Assembly (NCBI GenBank): GCA_031552845.1
Contig: JAVBMC010000043.1
Location: 1-23,778, forward strand
Direction of reading: 5' to 3'
DNA: 23,778 nt
From: JAVBMC01 sp031552845
Lineage (GTDB): Bacteria > Verrucomicrobiota > Kiritimatiellia > RFP12 > DVOR01
Shown: piece by piece, positions 6,639 through 14,048 of the stretch
Numbering within the stretch: position 1 is the first letter of the stretch
Layout of the letters: every line of letters begins with the position of its first letter
Translations under genes and position numbers: made by a program
The notes under the pieces: generated by a model
The model's input: the letters and a program-made list of their open reading frames with translations, nothing else
Database searches by the model: none
What the model was told of the DNA's origin: nothing

Positions 6639-7346
6639 TTATGACTTCCTGCTGCGGAGGATGATGGCGAGGAGGTCAAGGAGCATACGGGAGCCGTGGC
6701 TGAGGAGGTTGACGCTGGAGTGGCCGGCGTAGTTCCAGGCGATGGGGACTTCGGCAACGGTGTAGCCTGCGCGTTGGGCGCGGGCGAGGAGTTCGACGTC
6801 GAACGCGAAGCGGGGGCATTGGAGTTGGGGGAAGAGCTGGAGGGCAACGGGTGTGCGGAAGAGTTTGAAGCCGCATTGGGTGTCGCGGATGCCGCGGACG
6901 CCGGCTAGGCGGATGAGCTGGCTGAAGATGCGGCTGGCAACGCGGCGCAGGAGGGGCGGGGGGGCGATGAGGAGTGAGCCGGGGAGGCGGCGCGAGCCGA
7001 TGGCGATGTCGGCCCCGGCGTCGATGGCTTGTTTGAGGAGGCGCCATTGGAGGAGAGGGGCGGAGCAGTCGGTATCGCTCATGAGGATGAGGTCGGAGTC
7101 TGCCGCGTTGAGGATGCCGTGTTGGACGGCAGCGCCTTTGCCGATGTTGCGGGGGAGGCGCAGGAGGCGGATGGTGGGGTCGGCAGCGGCGAGCTGGGGG
7201 GTGTTGTCGGTGGAGCCGTCGTCGACGAGGATGACGTCGAGGGTGATGTGCGGTTCGTTGGCGCGGAAGTCGCTGATGGCGGCTAGCGTGTCGGGGAGGC
7301 GGCGCGCTTCGTTGTAAGCGGGTACGACTAGCGCGAGGCGGGTCAT
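6639..7346 (-). CDS. GT2 family glycosyltransferase, dolichyl-phosphate glucosyl/mannosyltransferase-like
   Basis: This 235-residue GT-A fold enzyme carries the expected motifs: LVVPAYNE (6-13), VDDGSTDNT (41-49), GKGAAV (69-74), the metal/nucleotide motif DTD (91-93) where DAD is more usual, GSRR (117-120) and DTQCGFKLF (155-163). This pattern is closest to DPG synthase (Alg5-like) and dolichol/polyprenol-phosphate hexose transferases, which move a sugar from a nucleotide donor to a polyprenyl-phosphate. There is no C-terminal membrane domain, so it is a soluble or peripheral cytoplasmic-face enzyme. Its start codon overlaps the stop of the Agl23-like gene (ATGA, 7343-7346), which indicates translational coupling. 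It is the last gene of the operon. Sugar and acceptor cannot be told from the sequence. Confidence 0.88.
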   Translation of the reverse strand: MTRLALVVPAYNEARRLPDTLAAISDFRANEPHITLDVILVDDGSTDNTPQLAAADPTIRLLRLPRNIGKGAAVQHGILNAADSDLILMSDTDCSAPLLQWRLLKQAIDAGADIAIGSRRLPGSLLIAPPPLLRRVASRIFSQLIRLAGVRGIRDTQCGFKLFRTPVALQLFPQLQCPRFAFDVELLARAQRAGYTVAEVPIAWNYAGHSSVNLLSHGSRMLLDLLAIILRSRKS

Positions 7347-8863
7347 GGGGAGTCCGCCTGCTGGAAGATGTAAACGGTTAGGAGTACGCCGGGGCGGATG
7401 CCGAAGAGGCGTGAGTCGGTCACGGTGCCGAATTGTTCGGGGATGGGGGTCGCTTCGTCAGCAGGTAGGATGAGGAGGCGGGGGCGGGCCGCGAGGGGAA
7501 TGTCTTTGAGGGCGGTCCAGTAGCCGGTGTTGGTGTAGTTGCGCAGGTACCAGGGCATGGGCCAGACGTCGGGCGTAGGAACGGCGAAGGCGACGGGGTC
7601 GGCGGGGTCGGCGGACTTGCGGATGTAGTCGACGAGGTTGAGCGCGTCGATGGAGGTGTGGGCGTAGACGTAGGGGTTGCGTTCGCGGTTGGCGGGAAAC
7701 TGGTAGCAGGCGCGGTAGGTTTGGAGGACTTGGTGGTAGAGGATGCCGGCAATGGCGGCAATGAGGAGTCCGCGCCAGAGTTTGCAGTATTGGGTTTTGC
7801 GCATGAGCTGCCATGCGGTGCCGCAGCCGGCGCCGGCGAGGAGGATGATGGGCGCCCAGAAGCTGAGTACGCACCAGGGTGTTTTGTAGGGTATGGCGCA
7901 GTAGATGGCGGCGAGGACGACTGCGTAGATGGTGAGGAAGCGTAGGGCGCGGACGCCGCCTTTGCGGAAGCCGTCGTAGATGCCGAGCGCGGCGGGGATG
8001 AGGAGGAGGGCTTCGCTCCAGATGGGGCCGTTGCCGTATTTGTGGTAGAGCAGGGTGCGGGCGTACCACCACCAGGGGTGGGAGTGGTCGGCATGGACGG
8101 CGCGTGCGCCGTAGGCGGAGATGCTGTGGGTGAAGATCTGGCCGAGTGCGCCGGGGTTGGTGCCGAAGGAGGTGAACCAGATGAGCGCGGTGGCGATGAG
8201 GGCGAGCAGGGCGATGAGGACGTGTTTGGTGCGCCAGTAGAGGTAGATGCGGTGTACGCCGAAGGCCCACCATCCGGCTATGGCGAAGGCGGCGAAGGCG
8301 AGCAGGGCGGTCTCTTTGCAGGCGAGCGCGCAGCCGCCGCAGAGGCCGAACATGAAGGCGGAGCGCCAGCTGGGCCAGTAGGCGTAGTAGCGCAAGGCGA
8401 CGCCCATGCCGAGGAGGAAGAAGATGAGGAGGGTTTCTTGGATGAAATAGCGGCTGTAGAAGGTCATCACGGGCGAGGTGGCGAGGAAGAGTCCGGCGAT
8501 GAATACGCCGCGGTGGCTGGCGAAGGTGCCGTTCTTCTTCCAGATGCCGAGGCCGTTGATGAGCAGCACGGTGAAGAGTGCGAAGAGGACGGGGACGATG
8601 CGGTACATCCATATCTCGGCGTGTTGGCCTTGGGGGCCGGCGAAGGCGCGGACGATGGGAGCGGTGCAGTAGTAGAGGATGGGGCCGTGGTGGTCGTGGG
8701 GGTCGTAGGAGTAGTGGCCGGTGCGGACGAGTTCGTCGGTGCGGACCATCTGGTTGGCTTCGTCGCCATGCAGGGGGCGGATGTCGAGCTTGGGCAGGTG
8801 GAGCGCAAGGGTCACCACTGTGAGGGTGCCGAGGAGGAAGAGGGTGTGTAGAGCTTTGAGCAT
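7343..8863 (-). CDS. Polytopic membrane glycosyltransferase-like protein, Agl23/TIGR03663 family
   Basis: The product has 506 residues with about 10-12 hydrophobic membrane segments. The first lumenal/periplasmic loop carries LHGDEANQ (about 32-39) followed by SYDPHDHHGPILYY. This is the signature layout of TIGR03663 (flippase activity-associated protein Agl23), a GT-C-fold family related to PMT/ArnT enzymes. The acidic pair in that loop is normally catalytic in GT-C enzymes that use lipid-linked sugars. A soluble C-terminal part (about 400-506) follows the last membrane segment. It overlaps the GT2 gene by 4 nt, and such a polyprenyl-phosphate sugar synthase could supply its donor. It starts 14 nt after lolD without an obvious Shine-Dalgarno. 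The family match is from memory of motifs; substrate unknown. Confidence 0.82.
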   Translation of the reverse strand: MLKALHTLFLLGTLTVVTLALHLPKLDIRPLHGDEANQMVRTDELVRTGHYSYDPHDHHGPILYYCTAPIVRAFAGPQGQHAEIWMYRIVPVLFALFTVLLINGLGIWKKNGTFASHRGVFIAGLFLATSPVMTFYSRYFIQETLLIFFLLGMGVALRYYAYWPSWRSAFMFGLCGGCALACKETALLAFAAFAIAGWWAFGVHRIYLYWRTKHVLIALLALIATALIWFTSFGTNPGALGQIFTHSISAYGARAVHADHSHPWWWYARTLLYHKYGNGPIWSEALLLIPAALGIYDGFRKGGVRALRFLTIYAVVLAAIYCAIPYKTPWCVLSFWAPIILLAGAGCGTAWQLMRKTQYCKLWRGLLIAAIAGILYHQVLQTYRACYQFPANRERNPYVYAHTSIDALNLVDYIRKSADPADPVAFAVPTPDVWPMPWYLRNYTNTGYWTALKDIPLAARPRLLILPADEATPIPEQFGTVTDSRLFGIRPGVLLTVYIFQQADSP

Positions 8864-8877
8864 GCTGGTCAGGCTAT

Positions 8878-9552
8878 TTAGGCTTGGATGAGTTGGCCGT
8901 CTTGGAGGGTGAGGGTGTGGTCGCAGAGGGCCGCAACGTCGGGGGCGTGGGTGACCATGACGAGTGCGTGGCCGCCTTCACGGGTGAGGCCGAAGAGGAG
9001 CTTCATGACGTGGGCGCCGGTTTCCTTGTCGAGGTTGCCGGTGGGTTCGTCCGCCAGCAGGAGGGGCGGGTTGTTCATGAGGGCGCGGGCGAGTGCAGCA
9101 CGCTGCTGTTCGCCTCCGGAGAGTTCAAGCGGTGTGTGTGTGGCGCGTTCGGCAAGGCCGACTTGGTCGAGTAGGTCGAGGGCGCGGGTGCGCATCTGTT
9201 TGCGGGTGAGCTTGCCGACGGCCATCGCGGGGAGCATGACGTTTTCGATTAAATCCATCTCGGGGAGGAGGTGGTAGGATTGGAAGACGAAGCCGACGGC
9301 GGCGGCACGCAGGCGGGTGCGGCGGAGCGAGCTGAGGGCGTAGATGTCGTGGTCTTGGATGGAGACGGTGCCGCGCTGGGGTTTGTCGAGCCCGCCGAGG
9401 AGGTGGAGGAGGGTGCTTTTGCCGGCGCCGCTTTTGCCGACAATGGCCACGCGTTCCTGCGGGGCGACAGCGAGGCTGGCGCCTTTGAGGACGTGGATGG
9501 TCTTGTGGGGCAGCGTGTAGGTTTTCTCGAGGTCGGTGCCGGTGAGTATCAT
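8878..9552 (-). CDS. lolD: LolD-like ABC transporter ATPase (lipoprotein release)
   Basis: This 224-residue ABC ATPase has Walker A GKSGAGKST (39-47), Q-loop FQSYHLLPE (90-98), signature LSGGEQQR (144-151), Walker B LLLADE (164-169) followed by PTGNLD, and the switch histidine in VTHAPD. The FQSYHLLPE and ADEPTGNLD segments are typical of the LolD/MacB class. LolD powers extraction of outer-membrane lipoproteins from the inner membrane and their hand-over to LolA. It sits 12 nt downstream of the LolC-type permease, which supports this assignment over a MacB-type role. No clear Shine-Dalgarno is seen, so translation may depend on coupling to the upstream gene. Confidence 0.92.
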   Translation of the reverse strand: MILTGTDLEKTYTLPHKTIHVLKGASLAVAPQERVAIVGKSGAGKSTLLHLLGGLDKPQRGTVSIQDHDIYALSSLRRTRLRAAAVGFVFQSYHLLPEMDLIENVMLPAMAVGKLTRKQMRTRALDLLDQVGLAERATHTPLELSGGEQQRAALARALMNNPPLLLADEPTGNLDKETGAHVMKLLFGLTREGGHALVMVTHAPDVAALCDHTLTLQDGQLIQA

Positions 9553-9564
9553 AACGTACAGGGG

Positions 9565-10788
9565 TTATTCGTTGCGGAGGGCTTCGGCGGGGTCCATGCG
9601 GGCTGCACGCCATGCAGGGAGGAAGCTGGCGATGGAGCAGAAGAGGATGACGGCGGCCGCGACTTTGACGATCTCGGAGGGGATGATGCGGTAGGGGAGT
9701 TCTGAAAGCCCGTAGATTCCAGGGGGGAAGACCTCAATGCCGATGTGGGCGAGTTGAACGATGAGGTTCTGGAGGTTGGCGAGCACGATGAGCGCGAGGC
9801 CGATGCCGAGGAGGGTGCCGATGAGGCATTGGATGAGGCCGTGCAGGACGAAGGTGAGCATGATCTGCTGTGAGGAGAAGCCGAGGGCTTTGAGCAGGCC
9901 GATCTCGTTGGTCTTTTGGACGGTGATGACGATGAGGGTGTTGGTGACGCAGAAGATGGCGACGATGACGATGAACATGAGGAGGATGACCATCATGTTC
10001 TTTTCGACGGCAAGGGCGTTGAAGAGTTCTTTGTCGACTTCGCGCCAGTTGCGGAGGCGGTAGGCGGGGCCGAGTTCTTGGGTGAGGGTTGCGAGCAGGG
10101 CGTCGAACTTGGCCATATTCTGGGGTTGGTCGACGCGTACGTGGATGGAGTAGGTGCCGAATTTGATGCCGACGAGGTCACGGGCGACGGCGAGGCTGGT
10201 GAAGATGAAGCTGCTGTCGAAGTTGTGCTGGCCGATTTGGTAAATGCCGGCGATGGTGAGTTTTTCGGGGAAGTAGATTTCGTCCTGCCGGGTGAGGTTG
10301 AGGGGGGAGTAGATGAGGATCTGGCTGCCGACGTGGACGCCGAGCTTGGCGGCGAGGTCGACGCCGAGGATGATGTTGTCGCCTTGGATGTTGAAGTCGC
10401 CGGAGAGCATCTGCATGTTGGGCAGGAGCTTCTTGATGCGGACGGGATCGGTGCCTTCGATGAGGGGGGCTTCAATGCGGCGGCGGTGTTCTGCGAGGAC
10501 TTGCATCTCGATGCCGGGGGCGGCGGCGATGACGCCGGGGGTGGCTTCGATGCGCTGGCAGATGTTCTCTTCGTTCTGGATGCTACCGCTCCACGAGGAG
10601 ACGATGATGTGAGGCTTGAAGCTGAGGATCTTCTCTTGCCACATGTCGCCAAAGCCGGTCATGACGGCACGCACGATGATGATGATGGCTACGCCGAGCA
10701 CCACGCCTGCAATGGAGATGAGGGTGACGACGGAGGCGACGGAGCGCTTGGGCTTGAGGTACTTGAGGGAGAGGAAAAGTGGGAACAT
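9565..10788 (-). CDS. lolC: LolC/LolE-type ABC transporter permease
   Basis: The product has 407 residues with the LolC/E plan. An N-terminal cytoplasmic start (LSLKYLKPKRSVASVVTLIS) leads into TM1 (~20-45), a large periplasmic domain follows (~46-270, beginning FGDMWQEKILSFKPHIIVSS), and three C-terminal membrane segments (~275-400) surround an ALGFSSQQIM coupling helix. It ends with the family-typical PAWRAARMDPAEALRNE. LolC/E-type permeases pass outer-membrane lipoproteins from the inner membrane to LolA. Only one permease gene is present, so a homodimer with LolD (LolF-like) is likely unless a second copy lies elsewhere. It starts 18 nt after the TPR gene. LolC and LolE cannot be told apart from this sequence. 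Confidence 0.9.
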   Translation of the reverse strand: MFPLFLSLKYLKPKRSVASVVTLISIAGVVLGVAIIIIVRAVMTGFGDMWQEKILSFKPHIIVSSWSGSIQNEENICQRIEATPGVIAAAPGIEMQVLAEHRRRIEAPLIEGTDPVRIKKLLPNMQMLSGDFNIQGDNIILGVDLAAKLGVHVGSQILIYSPLNLTRQDEIYFPEKLTIAGIYQIGQHNFDSSFIFTSLAVARDLVGIKFGTYSIHVRVDQPQNMAKFDALLATLTQELGPAYRLRNWREVDKELFNALAVEKNMMVILLMFIVIVAIFCVTNTLIVITVQKTNEIGLLKALGFSSQQIMLTFVLHGLIQCLIGTLLGIGLALIVLANLQNLIVQLAHIGIEVFPPGIYGLSELPYRIIPSEIVKVAAAVILFCSIASFLPAWRAARMDPAEALRNE

Positions 10789-10806
10789 AGCTGGCCGAGG
10801 CGTGGG

Positions 10807-11775
10807 TTAGTCTTCGGTGTCGATGCCGAGCAACTTTTCAAGCCGCCGATCACGGGCTCCACCGAGTTGGACGCCTTGGCGGTAGTAGTCTTCAGCTGTG
10901 GCGAGGTTGCGGGGATTGCGCATTTCAACGAGGATCCACGCCTTGTTATTGTAAGCGGCGGGGTCTTCTCTGCGGCGTTCCAGAACGTCGTCAACGAGGT
11001 CGAGTGCGCGGGGGAAGTTGCGGACGCTGAGGGCGGCGGCGGCACCGATCATGGCGGCGGCATCGTCATCAGGGAAGCGTTCGAGCACATTGTCAATGGC
11101 GTGGAGAGCGTCTTCAGGACGGTTCTGGCGCAGGCGGAGGATGGCTAGGAGCATGAGGGCGTCGGTGTGGTCGGGGTAGGCGTGCAGGACGCGCATGACG
11201 GCTTTTTCAGCCTCGGAATAGAGTTCGTCGTCGAGCATGTCTTTGGCGAAGCTGATCTCTGATGCGGCGTTGACCGGGGTGGGTTTGACTGCGGCGGCAA
11301 CAGCGGGTGCGGGGACATTGGTGGCGGCTTCGGGGGCAGCTGCTTTGGCGGTTTTATTGGTGGCGGCAGCACGTTCGGCGGCAAGCTTCTGCTCGAGGGA
11401 GCGGGTGTGGCTCATGGTGATGGTGCGTTGGTTTTTGTCGGCTTTGTCGTAGATGATGCGGTCGATCATGGTTTCGCACATGGCTTTGTCGAAGCGCAGG
11501 GAGGCCCATTCGCTGCCGGTGGTGTCCTCCTTCTCCTCAATCCCGGTCATGATCTGGATAGCTTTTTTGTAAGAGTCGACGGCTTCGGTGGTTTTGCCGT
11601 CGGCTTCAAGGTCCTGGGCTTCATTCATCAGGCGTTTGGGTTCTTGGAGCATGCTGATGACTTTTAGCTCCTTCTGCTTTTCCTTGGTCTCGGCGTTAGA
11701 GCTGTTGAAGGGCCAGATGGCATAGAGGGGGGCTGTTACTAAAAAAAGTGCCGCGAAGAGTGCCGCGTATTTCAT
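10807..11775 (-). CDS. Exported TPR-repeat protein, first gene of the lol operon
   Basis: The product has 322 residues. Residues 1-19 (MKYAALFAALFLVTAPLYA) form a signal peptide with no lipobox cysteine, so a soluble periplasmic protein is expected. Residues ~50-125 form a helical, TPR-like region (EAQDLEADGKTTEAVDSYKK). An Ala/Pro/Thr-rich linker follows (~135-170), then about four TPR units (~172-310), such as DDELYSEAEKAVMRVLHAYP and RPEDALHAIDNVLERFPDD. TPR proteins act as protein-protein scaffolds; the partner is unknown. AAAGGA lies just upstream of the ATG and a good promoter lies at 11816-11844, so this is the promoter-proximal gene of the five-gene operon. Position beside lolC suggests an envelope assembly role, by context only. 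Confidence 0.85.
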   Translation of the reverse strand: MKYAALFAALFLVTAPLYAIWPFNSSNAETKEKQKELKVISMLQEPKRLMNEAQDLEADGKTTEAVDSYKKAIQIMTGIEEKEDTTGSEWASLRFDKAMCETMIDRIIYDKADKNQRTITMSHTRSLEQKLAAERAAATNKTAKAAAPEAATNVPAPAVAAAVKPTPVNAASEISFAKDMLDDELYSEAEKAVMRVLHAYPDHTDALMLLAILRLRQNRPEDALHAIDNVLERFPDDDAAAMIGAAAALSVRNFPRALDLVDDVLERRREDPAAYNNKAWILVEMRNPRNLATAEDYYRQGVQLGGARDRRLEKLLGIDTED

Positions 11776-11815
11776 GGGTATCCTTTACGTCCAAGTACAA
11801 TTGCCTAGGGCTTGG

Positions 11816-11844
11816 ATTATACACAAGGGGAAAGGAGTTGTCGA
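11816..11844 (-). promoter_or_regulatory. Sigma70-type promoter of the TPR-lolC-lolD-agl23-GT2 operon
   Basis: Read on the minus strand, TCGACA (11839-11844; 5 of 6 to TTGACA) and TATAAT (11816-11821; exact) are separated by 17 nt. Transcription would begin a few bases downstream, roughly 30-35 nt before the start codon at 11775. No other equally good promoter is seen inside the operon, whose genes are 12-18 nt apart or overlap. Confidence 0.85.
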
Positions 11845-11897
11845 GCATATTGGACGGTGCGGGGAGGTGAAATCAGGTGCTAGCCGCCGCCGTCGAC

Positions 11898-11982
11898 GGT
11901 ACCGTTTGGAACCGAGGTTGGGTACTTCGTGGTGCCGAGGTCCGGTACTGCCAAGTACCAAGGTTGGGTACTTATTGGTACT
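11898..11982. repeat. Array B: four tandem 16-nt mini-hairpins with 7-nt spacers (23-bp period)
   Basis: The units are GGTACCGTTTGGAACC (11898-11913), GGTACTTCGTGGTGCC (11921-11936), GGTACTGCCAAGTACC (11944-11959) and GGTACTTATTGGTACT (11967-11982). Each again has a 5-nt arm, a 6-nt centre and a 5-nt arm. Only the third is perfectly paired; the others have one G-T pair or mismatch. Spacers are exactly 7 nt: GAGGTTG, GAGGTCC, AAGGTTG. A degenerate further unit may precede (around 11875-11890) and a broken one may follow (GGTGCC near 11988). The architecture is identical to array A, with different arms. The spacer GAGGTTG resembles the reverse complement of array A's CAACCCC, which suggests the same family in opposite orientation. 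Confidence 0.88.
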
Positions 11983-12065
11983 AAATGGTGCCAGAATGAG
12001 CGGGTGTGTCGTGCTGTCTTTGAAGTGTTTGTGGGAAGAAAAGTTGGCCTTGGTTGTCTATTTGC

Positions 12066-12094
12066 TTGCATGGCGGCATATATCGTGCTAGTAT
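12066..12094 (+). promoter_or_regulatory. Candidate promoter for the GH16 - beta-repeat - GH-A operon
   Basis: TTGCAT (12066-12071) and TAGTAT (12089-12094) are separated by 17 nt; each hexamer matches consensus at 4 of 6 or better. It lies about 275 nt before the GH16 start, implying a long leader. No better candidate was found nearer the gene. Confidence 0.4.
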
Positions 12095-12371
12095 TATGTA
12101 AATGGATACTGGTATTGAATTTTGCTATGCTTTTTGCCGGCGAGTGAATAGTTGTGCCGGGGGAAAGATGCCCCGAAAGCGGTTGGCTTGCTTTTGCATG
12201 AAATTAGGTCGTCTAGGCAGTTTGGGTAGGAGAATAGGCTTGCTTTATGTGGCGGGTTCAAGTATCATTTGAAGCTGTTGAGTTTTACCGGAGAGGTGTG
12301 ATCTATCGGTTGCTTTGCTTGCGATTCCCCGGTAGTTTGGGTTCCGTTTGTTTTTGAAGTAGGAGTGATTG

Positions 12372-14027
12372 ATGCGAAGTTTGTTATGTGCGGCTGCTTG
12401 TTTGTGTTTTGGTTTATTTGCCCAGTCGGCGGTGTTGCCGGTGGAGGATTTCTCTAAACCGGCGGGGGTGCCGAGCGTGTGGGTGGTGAATATTCCGAAT
12501 GAGAATGCGTCTGTCAAGGTGAAGGATGGGGCGTTGGAGTTGGAGTATCATTTTACCGGCGGCAAGGGGCAGTATCTGGGCGTGGTGGTGCCGTTGAAGT
12601 TGAGGGCACCGTTTACCAAGCTGAAGTATCGGGTGAAGGGGAATGGCTCGAAGTGCGGGTATGGTTTGTATTTGACCGACGCAGGCGGCGAGACGCATAA
12701 GTATCCCAGCCGCAAGGTGATTGATTGGGAGGGATGGCGCGAGATTGAGTTTCAGATTGATTGTTGGCATGAGATCTGGGGCGGTGATAAGAATCAGAGG
12801 ATTGATTATCCTATCCGCAACATCGTGCTTGAGATCGGCTCGGAGGATCGGAAGTGGGATGGCGTGTTGGTGTTTGATGATATTGCCGTGGAGACTGTGC
12901 ATTCGGCGGTCGAGATGTTTGGGCGCGAGGTGAAGGTGGTGTCGCCGGCTTATGCGTCGACGGTGTCGGGCGATGTCAAGGTGCAGCTGGCGTGCGCGGG
13001 TTTTGAGCAGGTGGATGTGAAGTGTTGGAATGATAAGGCCGAGACGGTTGTGGCGAAGGATTTGCCGGTCGGTGCGGATGGTAAGGCGTCGTTCGTGTTC
13101 AAAGCGGGACAGTATCCGAAGGGGCCTTTGACGCTGACGGTGACGGGCAAGTATAAGGATGGTCAGGATAATTGTTACTTGCAGTTGTATAATGCAGGCG
13201 GGAGTTTGAAGAACGCGGGTATTCCGAAACAGGATCCGCCGGCGGCGAAGGGCTTGCGTTTGGTGTATGCGGATGATTTTGATAAGGCGTTGTCGATTGG
13301 CGATGGCGATCAGTTTAGGTATTATGACCACAAGCCGCCGAAGGGGCAGCAGGATTTCAGCACCGTGCGCTTCACCAGTCATAATAGTCCGAAGACGCCG
13401 TTCTCGCAGGTTGATACTTATCTGCGTATTCGTGCCGATGCCAATAAAAACAGCTCGGGGCTGCTCTCATCAGCACAGAACAGCGGTGCCGGAGTTAAGG
13501 TCAAGGCACCGTGTTATTTTGAATGCCGCATGATCGGGCCGAATGCAATTGGCAGCTGGCCGGCGTTTTGGTTGATGACGGATTATATGACTGAGGGGAA
13601 TAAGCAGGGCGGCTGCGATGAGCTGGATGTGATTGAGGCATATGGCGGCGAGGGTAAGGGTCACCCGAACGCCTATAACAGCTATTGCGTGACGCCGCAT
13701 GCGTGGAATCAAGATGCTCTCAAGCCGACCATCCAGAAGTATGTGAAAGAGATGGGTGGACTCATCGTTAAGCCTGGCGAGAAGGGAATCAAATCAGCAT
13801 GGTTTGAGACGTTCCATACCTACGGATGTTTGATTACTGAGACTGACACCATTTACTACTGTGACGATGTGGAAGTGAAGTGCCATCCGACACTGCCACT
13901 CTCCAAAGAACGTCCCTTCTTCTTCATGATCAATCTTGCAACGGGAGGCGGCTGGCCGGTCGACCTCTCGCGTTATGACGGCGTGATCGACATGTATGTC
14001 GACTATGTGCGGGTGTATGGAAAATAA
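12372..14027 (+). CDS. Secreted glycoside hydrolase family 16 enzyme
   Basis: The product has 551 residues from the ATG at 12372, which has AGGAG at 12361-12365 and is preferred over an in-frame TTG one codon upstream. Residues 1-20 are a signal peptide. Residues ~25-180 form a beta-rich, carbohydrate-binding-like domain, and residues ~190-275 an Ig-like segment. Residues ~290-551 form the GH16 jelly roll, with SWPAFWLM and the active-site motif CDELDVIEAYGG: nucleophile E417, D419 and acid/base E422 in the ExDxxE arrangement of laminarinases, agarases and kappa-carrageenases. The C-terminal VDYVRVY is typical of the family. It should cut an internal beta-1,3 or beta-1,4 glucan or galactan; which one cannot be read from the sequence. 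It is the first gene of a secreted trio, 21 nt before the next gene. Confidence 0.92.
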   Translation: MRSLLCAAACLCFGLFAQSAVLPVEDFSKPAGVPSVWVVNIPNENASVKVKDGALELEYHFTGGKGQYLGVVVPLKLRAPFTKLKYRVKGNGSKCGYGLYLTDAGGETHKYPSRKVIDWEGWREIEFQIDCWHEIWGGDKNQRIDYPIRNIVLEIGSEDRKWDGVLVFDDIAVETVHSAVEMFGREVKVVSPAYASTVSGDVKVQLACAGFEQVDVKCWNDKAETVVAKDLPVGADGKASFVFKAGQYPKGPLTLTVTGKYKDGQDNCYLQLYNAGGSLKNAGIPKQDPPAAKGLRLVYADDFDKALSIGDGDQFRYYDHKPPKGQQDFSTVRFTSHNSPKTPFSQVDTYLRIRADANKNSSGLLSSAQNSGAGVKVKAPCYFECRMIGPNAIGSWPAFWLMTDYMTEGNKQGGCDELDVIEAYGGEGKGHPNAYNSYCVTPHAWNQDALKPTIQKYVKEMGGLIVKPGEKGIKSAWFETFHTYGCLITETDTIYYCDDVEVKCHPTLPLSKERPFFFMINLATGGGWPVDLSRYDGVIDMYVDYVRVYGK

Positions 14028-14048
14028 ACGAACAAACGAGGTGTTGCT

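Larger units (their letters stand above)
11776..12371. other. Divergent intergenic region with promoters and hairpin array
   Basis: These 596 bases lie between the divergent TPR and GH16 genes. They hold the minus-strand promoter (11816-11844), hairpin array B (11898-11982), a candidate plus-strand promoter (12066-12094), and a long (~270 nt) potential 5' leader for the GH16 gene. The leader includes a small hairpin (CGGGG 12158-12162 with CCCCG 12171-12175) and an outer TACCGG (12286-12291) / CCGGTA (12329-12334) pairing. I recognise no known riboswitch. Frames at 11774-12091, 11880-12071 and 11929-12147 run through the array and are judged non-coding. Confidence 0.65.

Noticed and set aside
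8042..8851. Plus-strand open frame (269 codons) opposite the Agl23-like gene
   Set aside because: Low-complexity Glu/Gly/Val/Ala product antisense to a clear membrane protein; a compositional shadow.
9916..11148. Long plus-strand open frame (410 codons) opposite lolC and the TPR gene
   Set aside because: It is antisense to two well-supported genes and is extreme in Asp, Glu and Gly, as expected from reading GC-rich third-position DNA backwards. No ribosome site or family resemblance.
12100..12371. A known riboswitch in the long leader of the GH16 gene
   Set aside because: Short hairpins exist, but I could not match the conserved core of any riboswitch class I know.
12414..13382. Minus-strand open frame (322 codons) opposite the GH16 gene
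   Set aside because: It is rich in Arg, His, Ile and Leu and antisense to a complete signal peptide and domain set on the plus strand.
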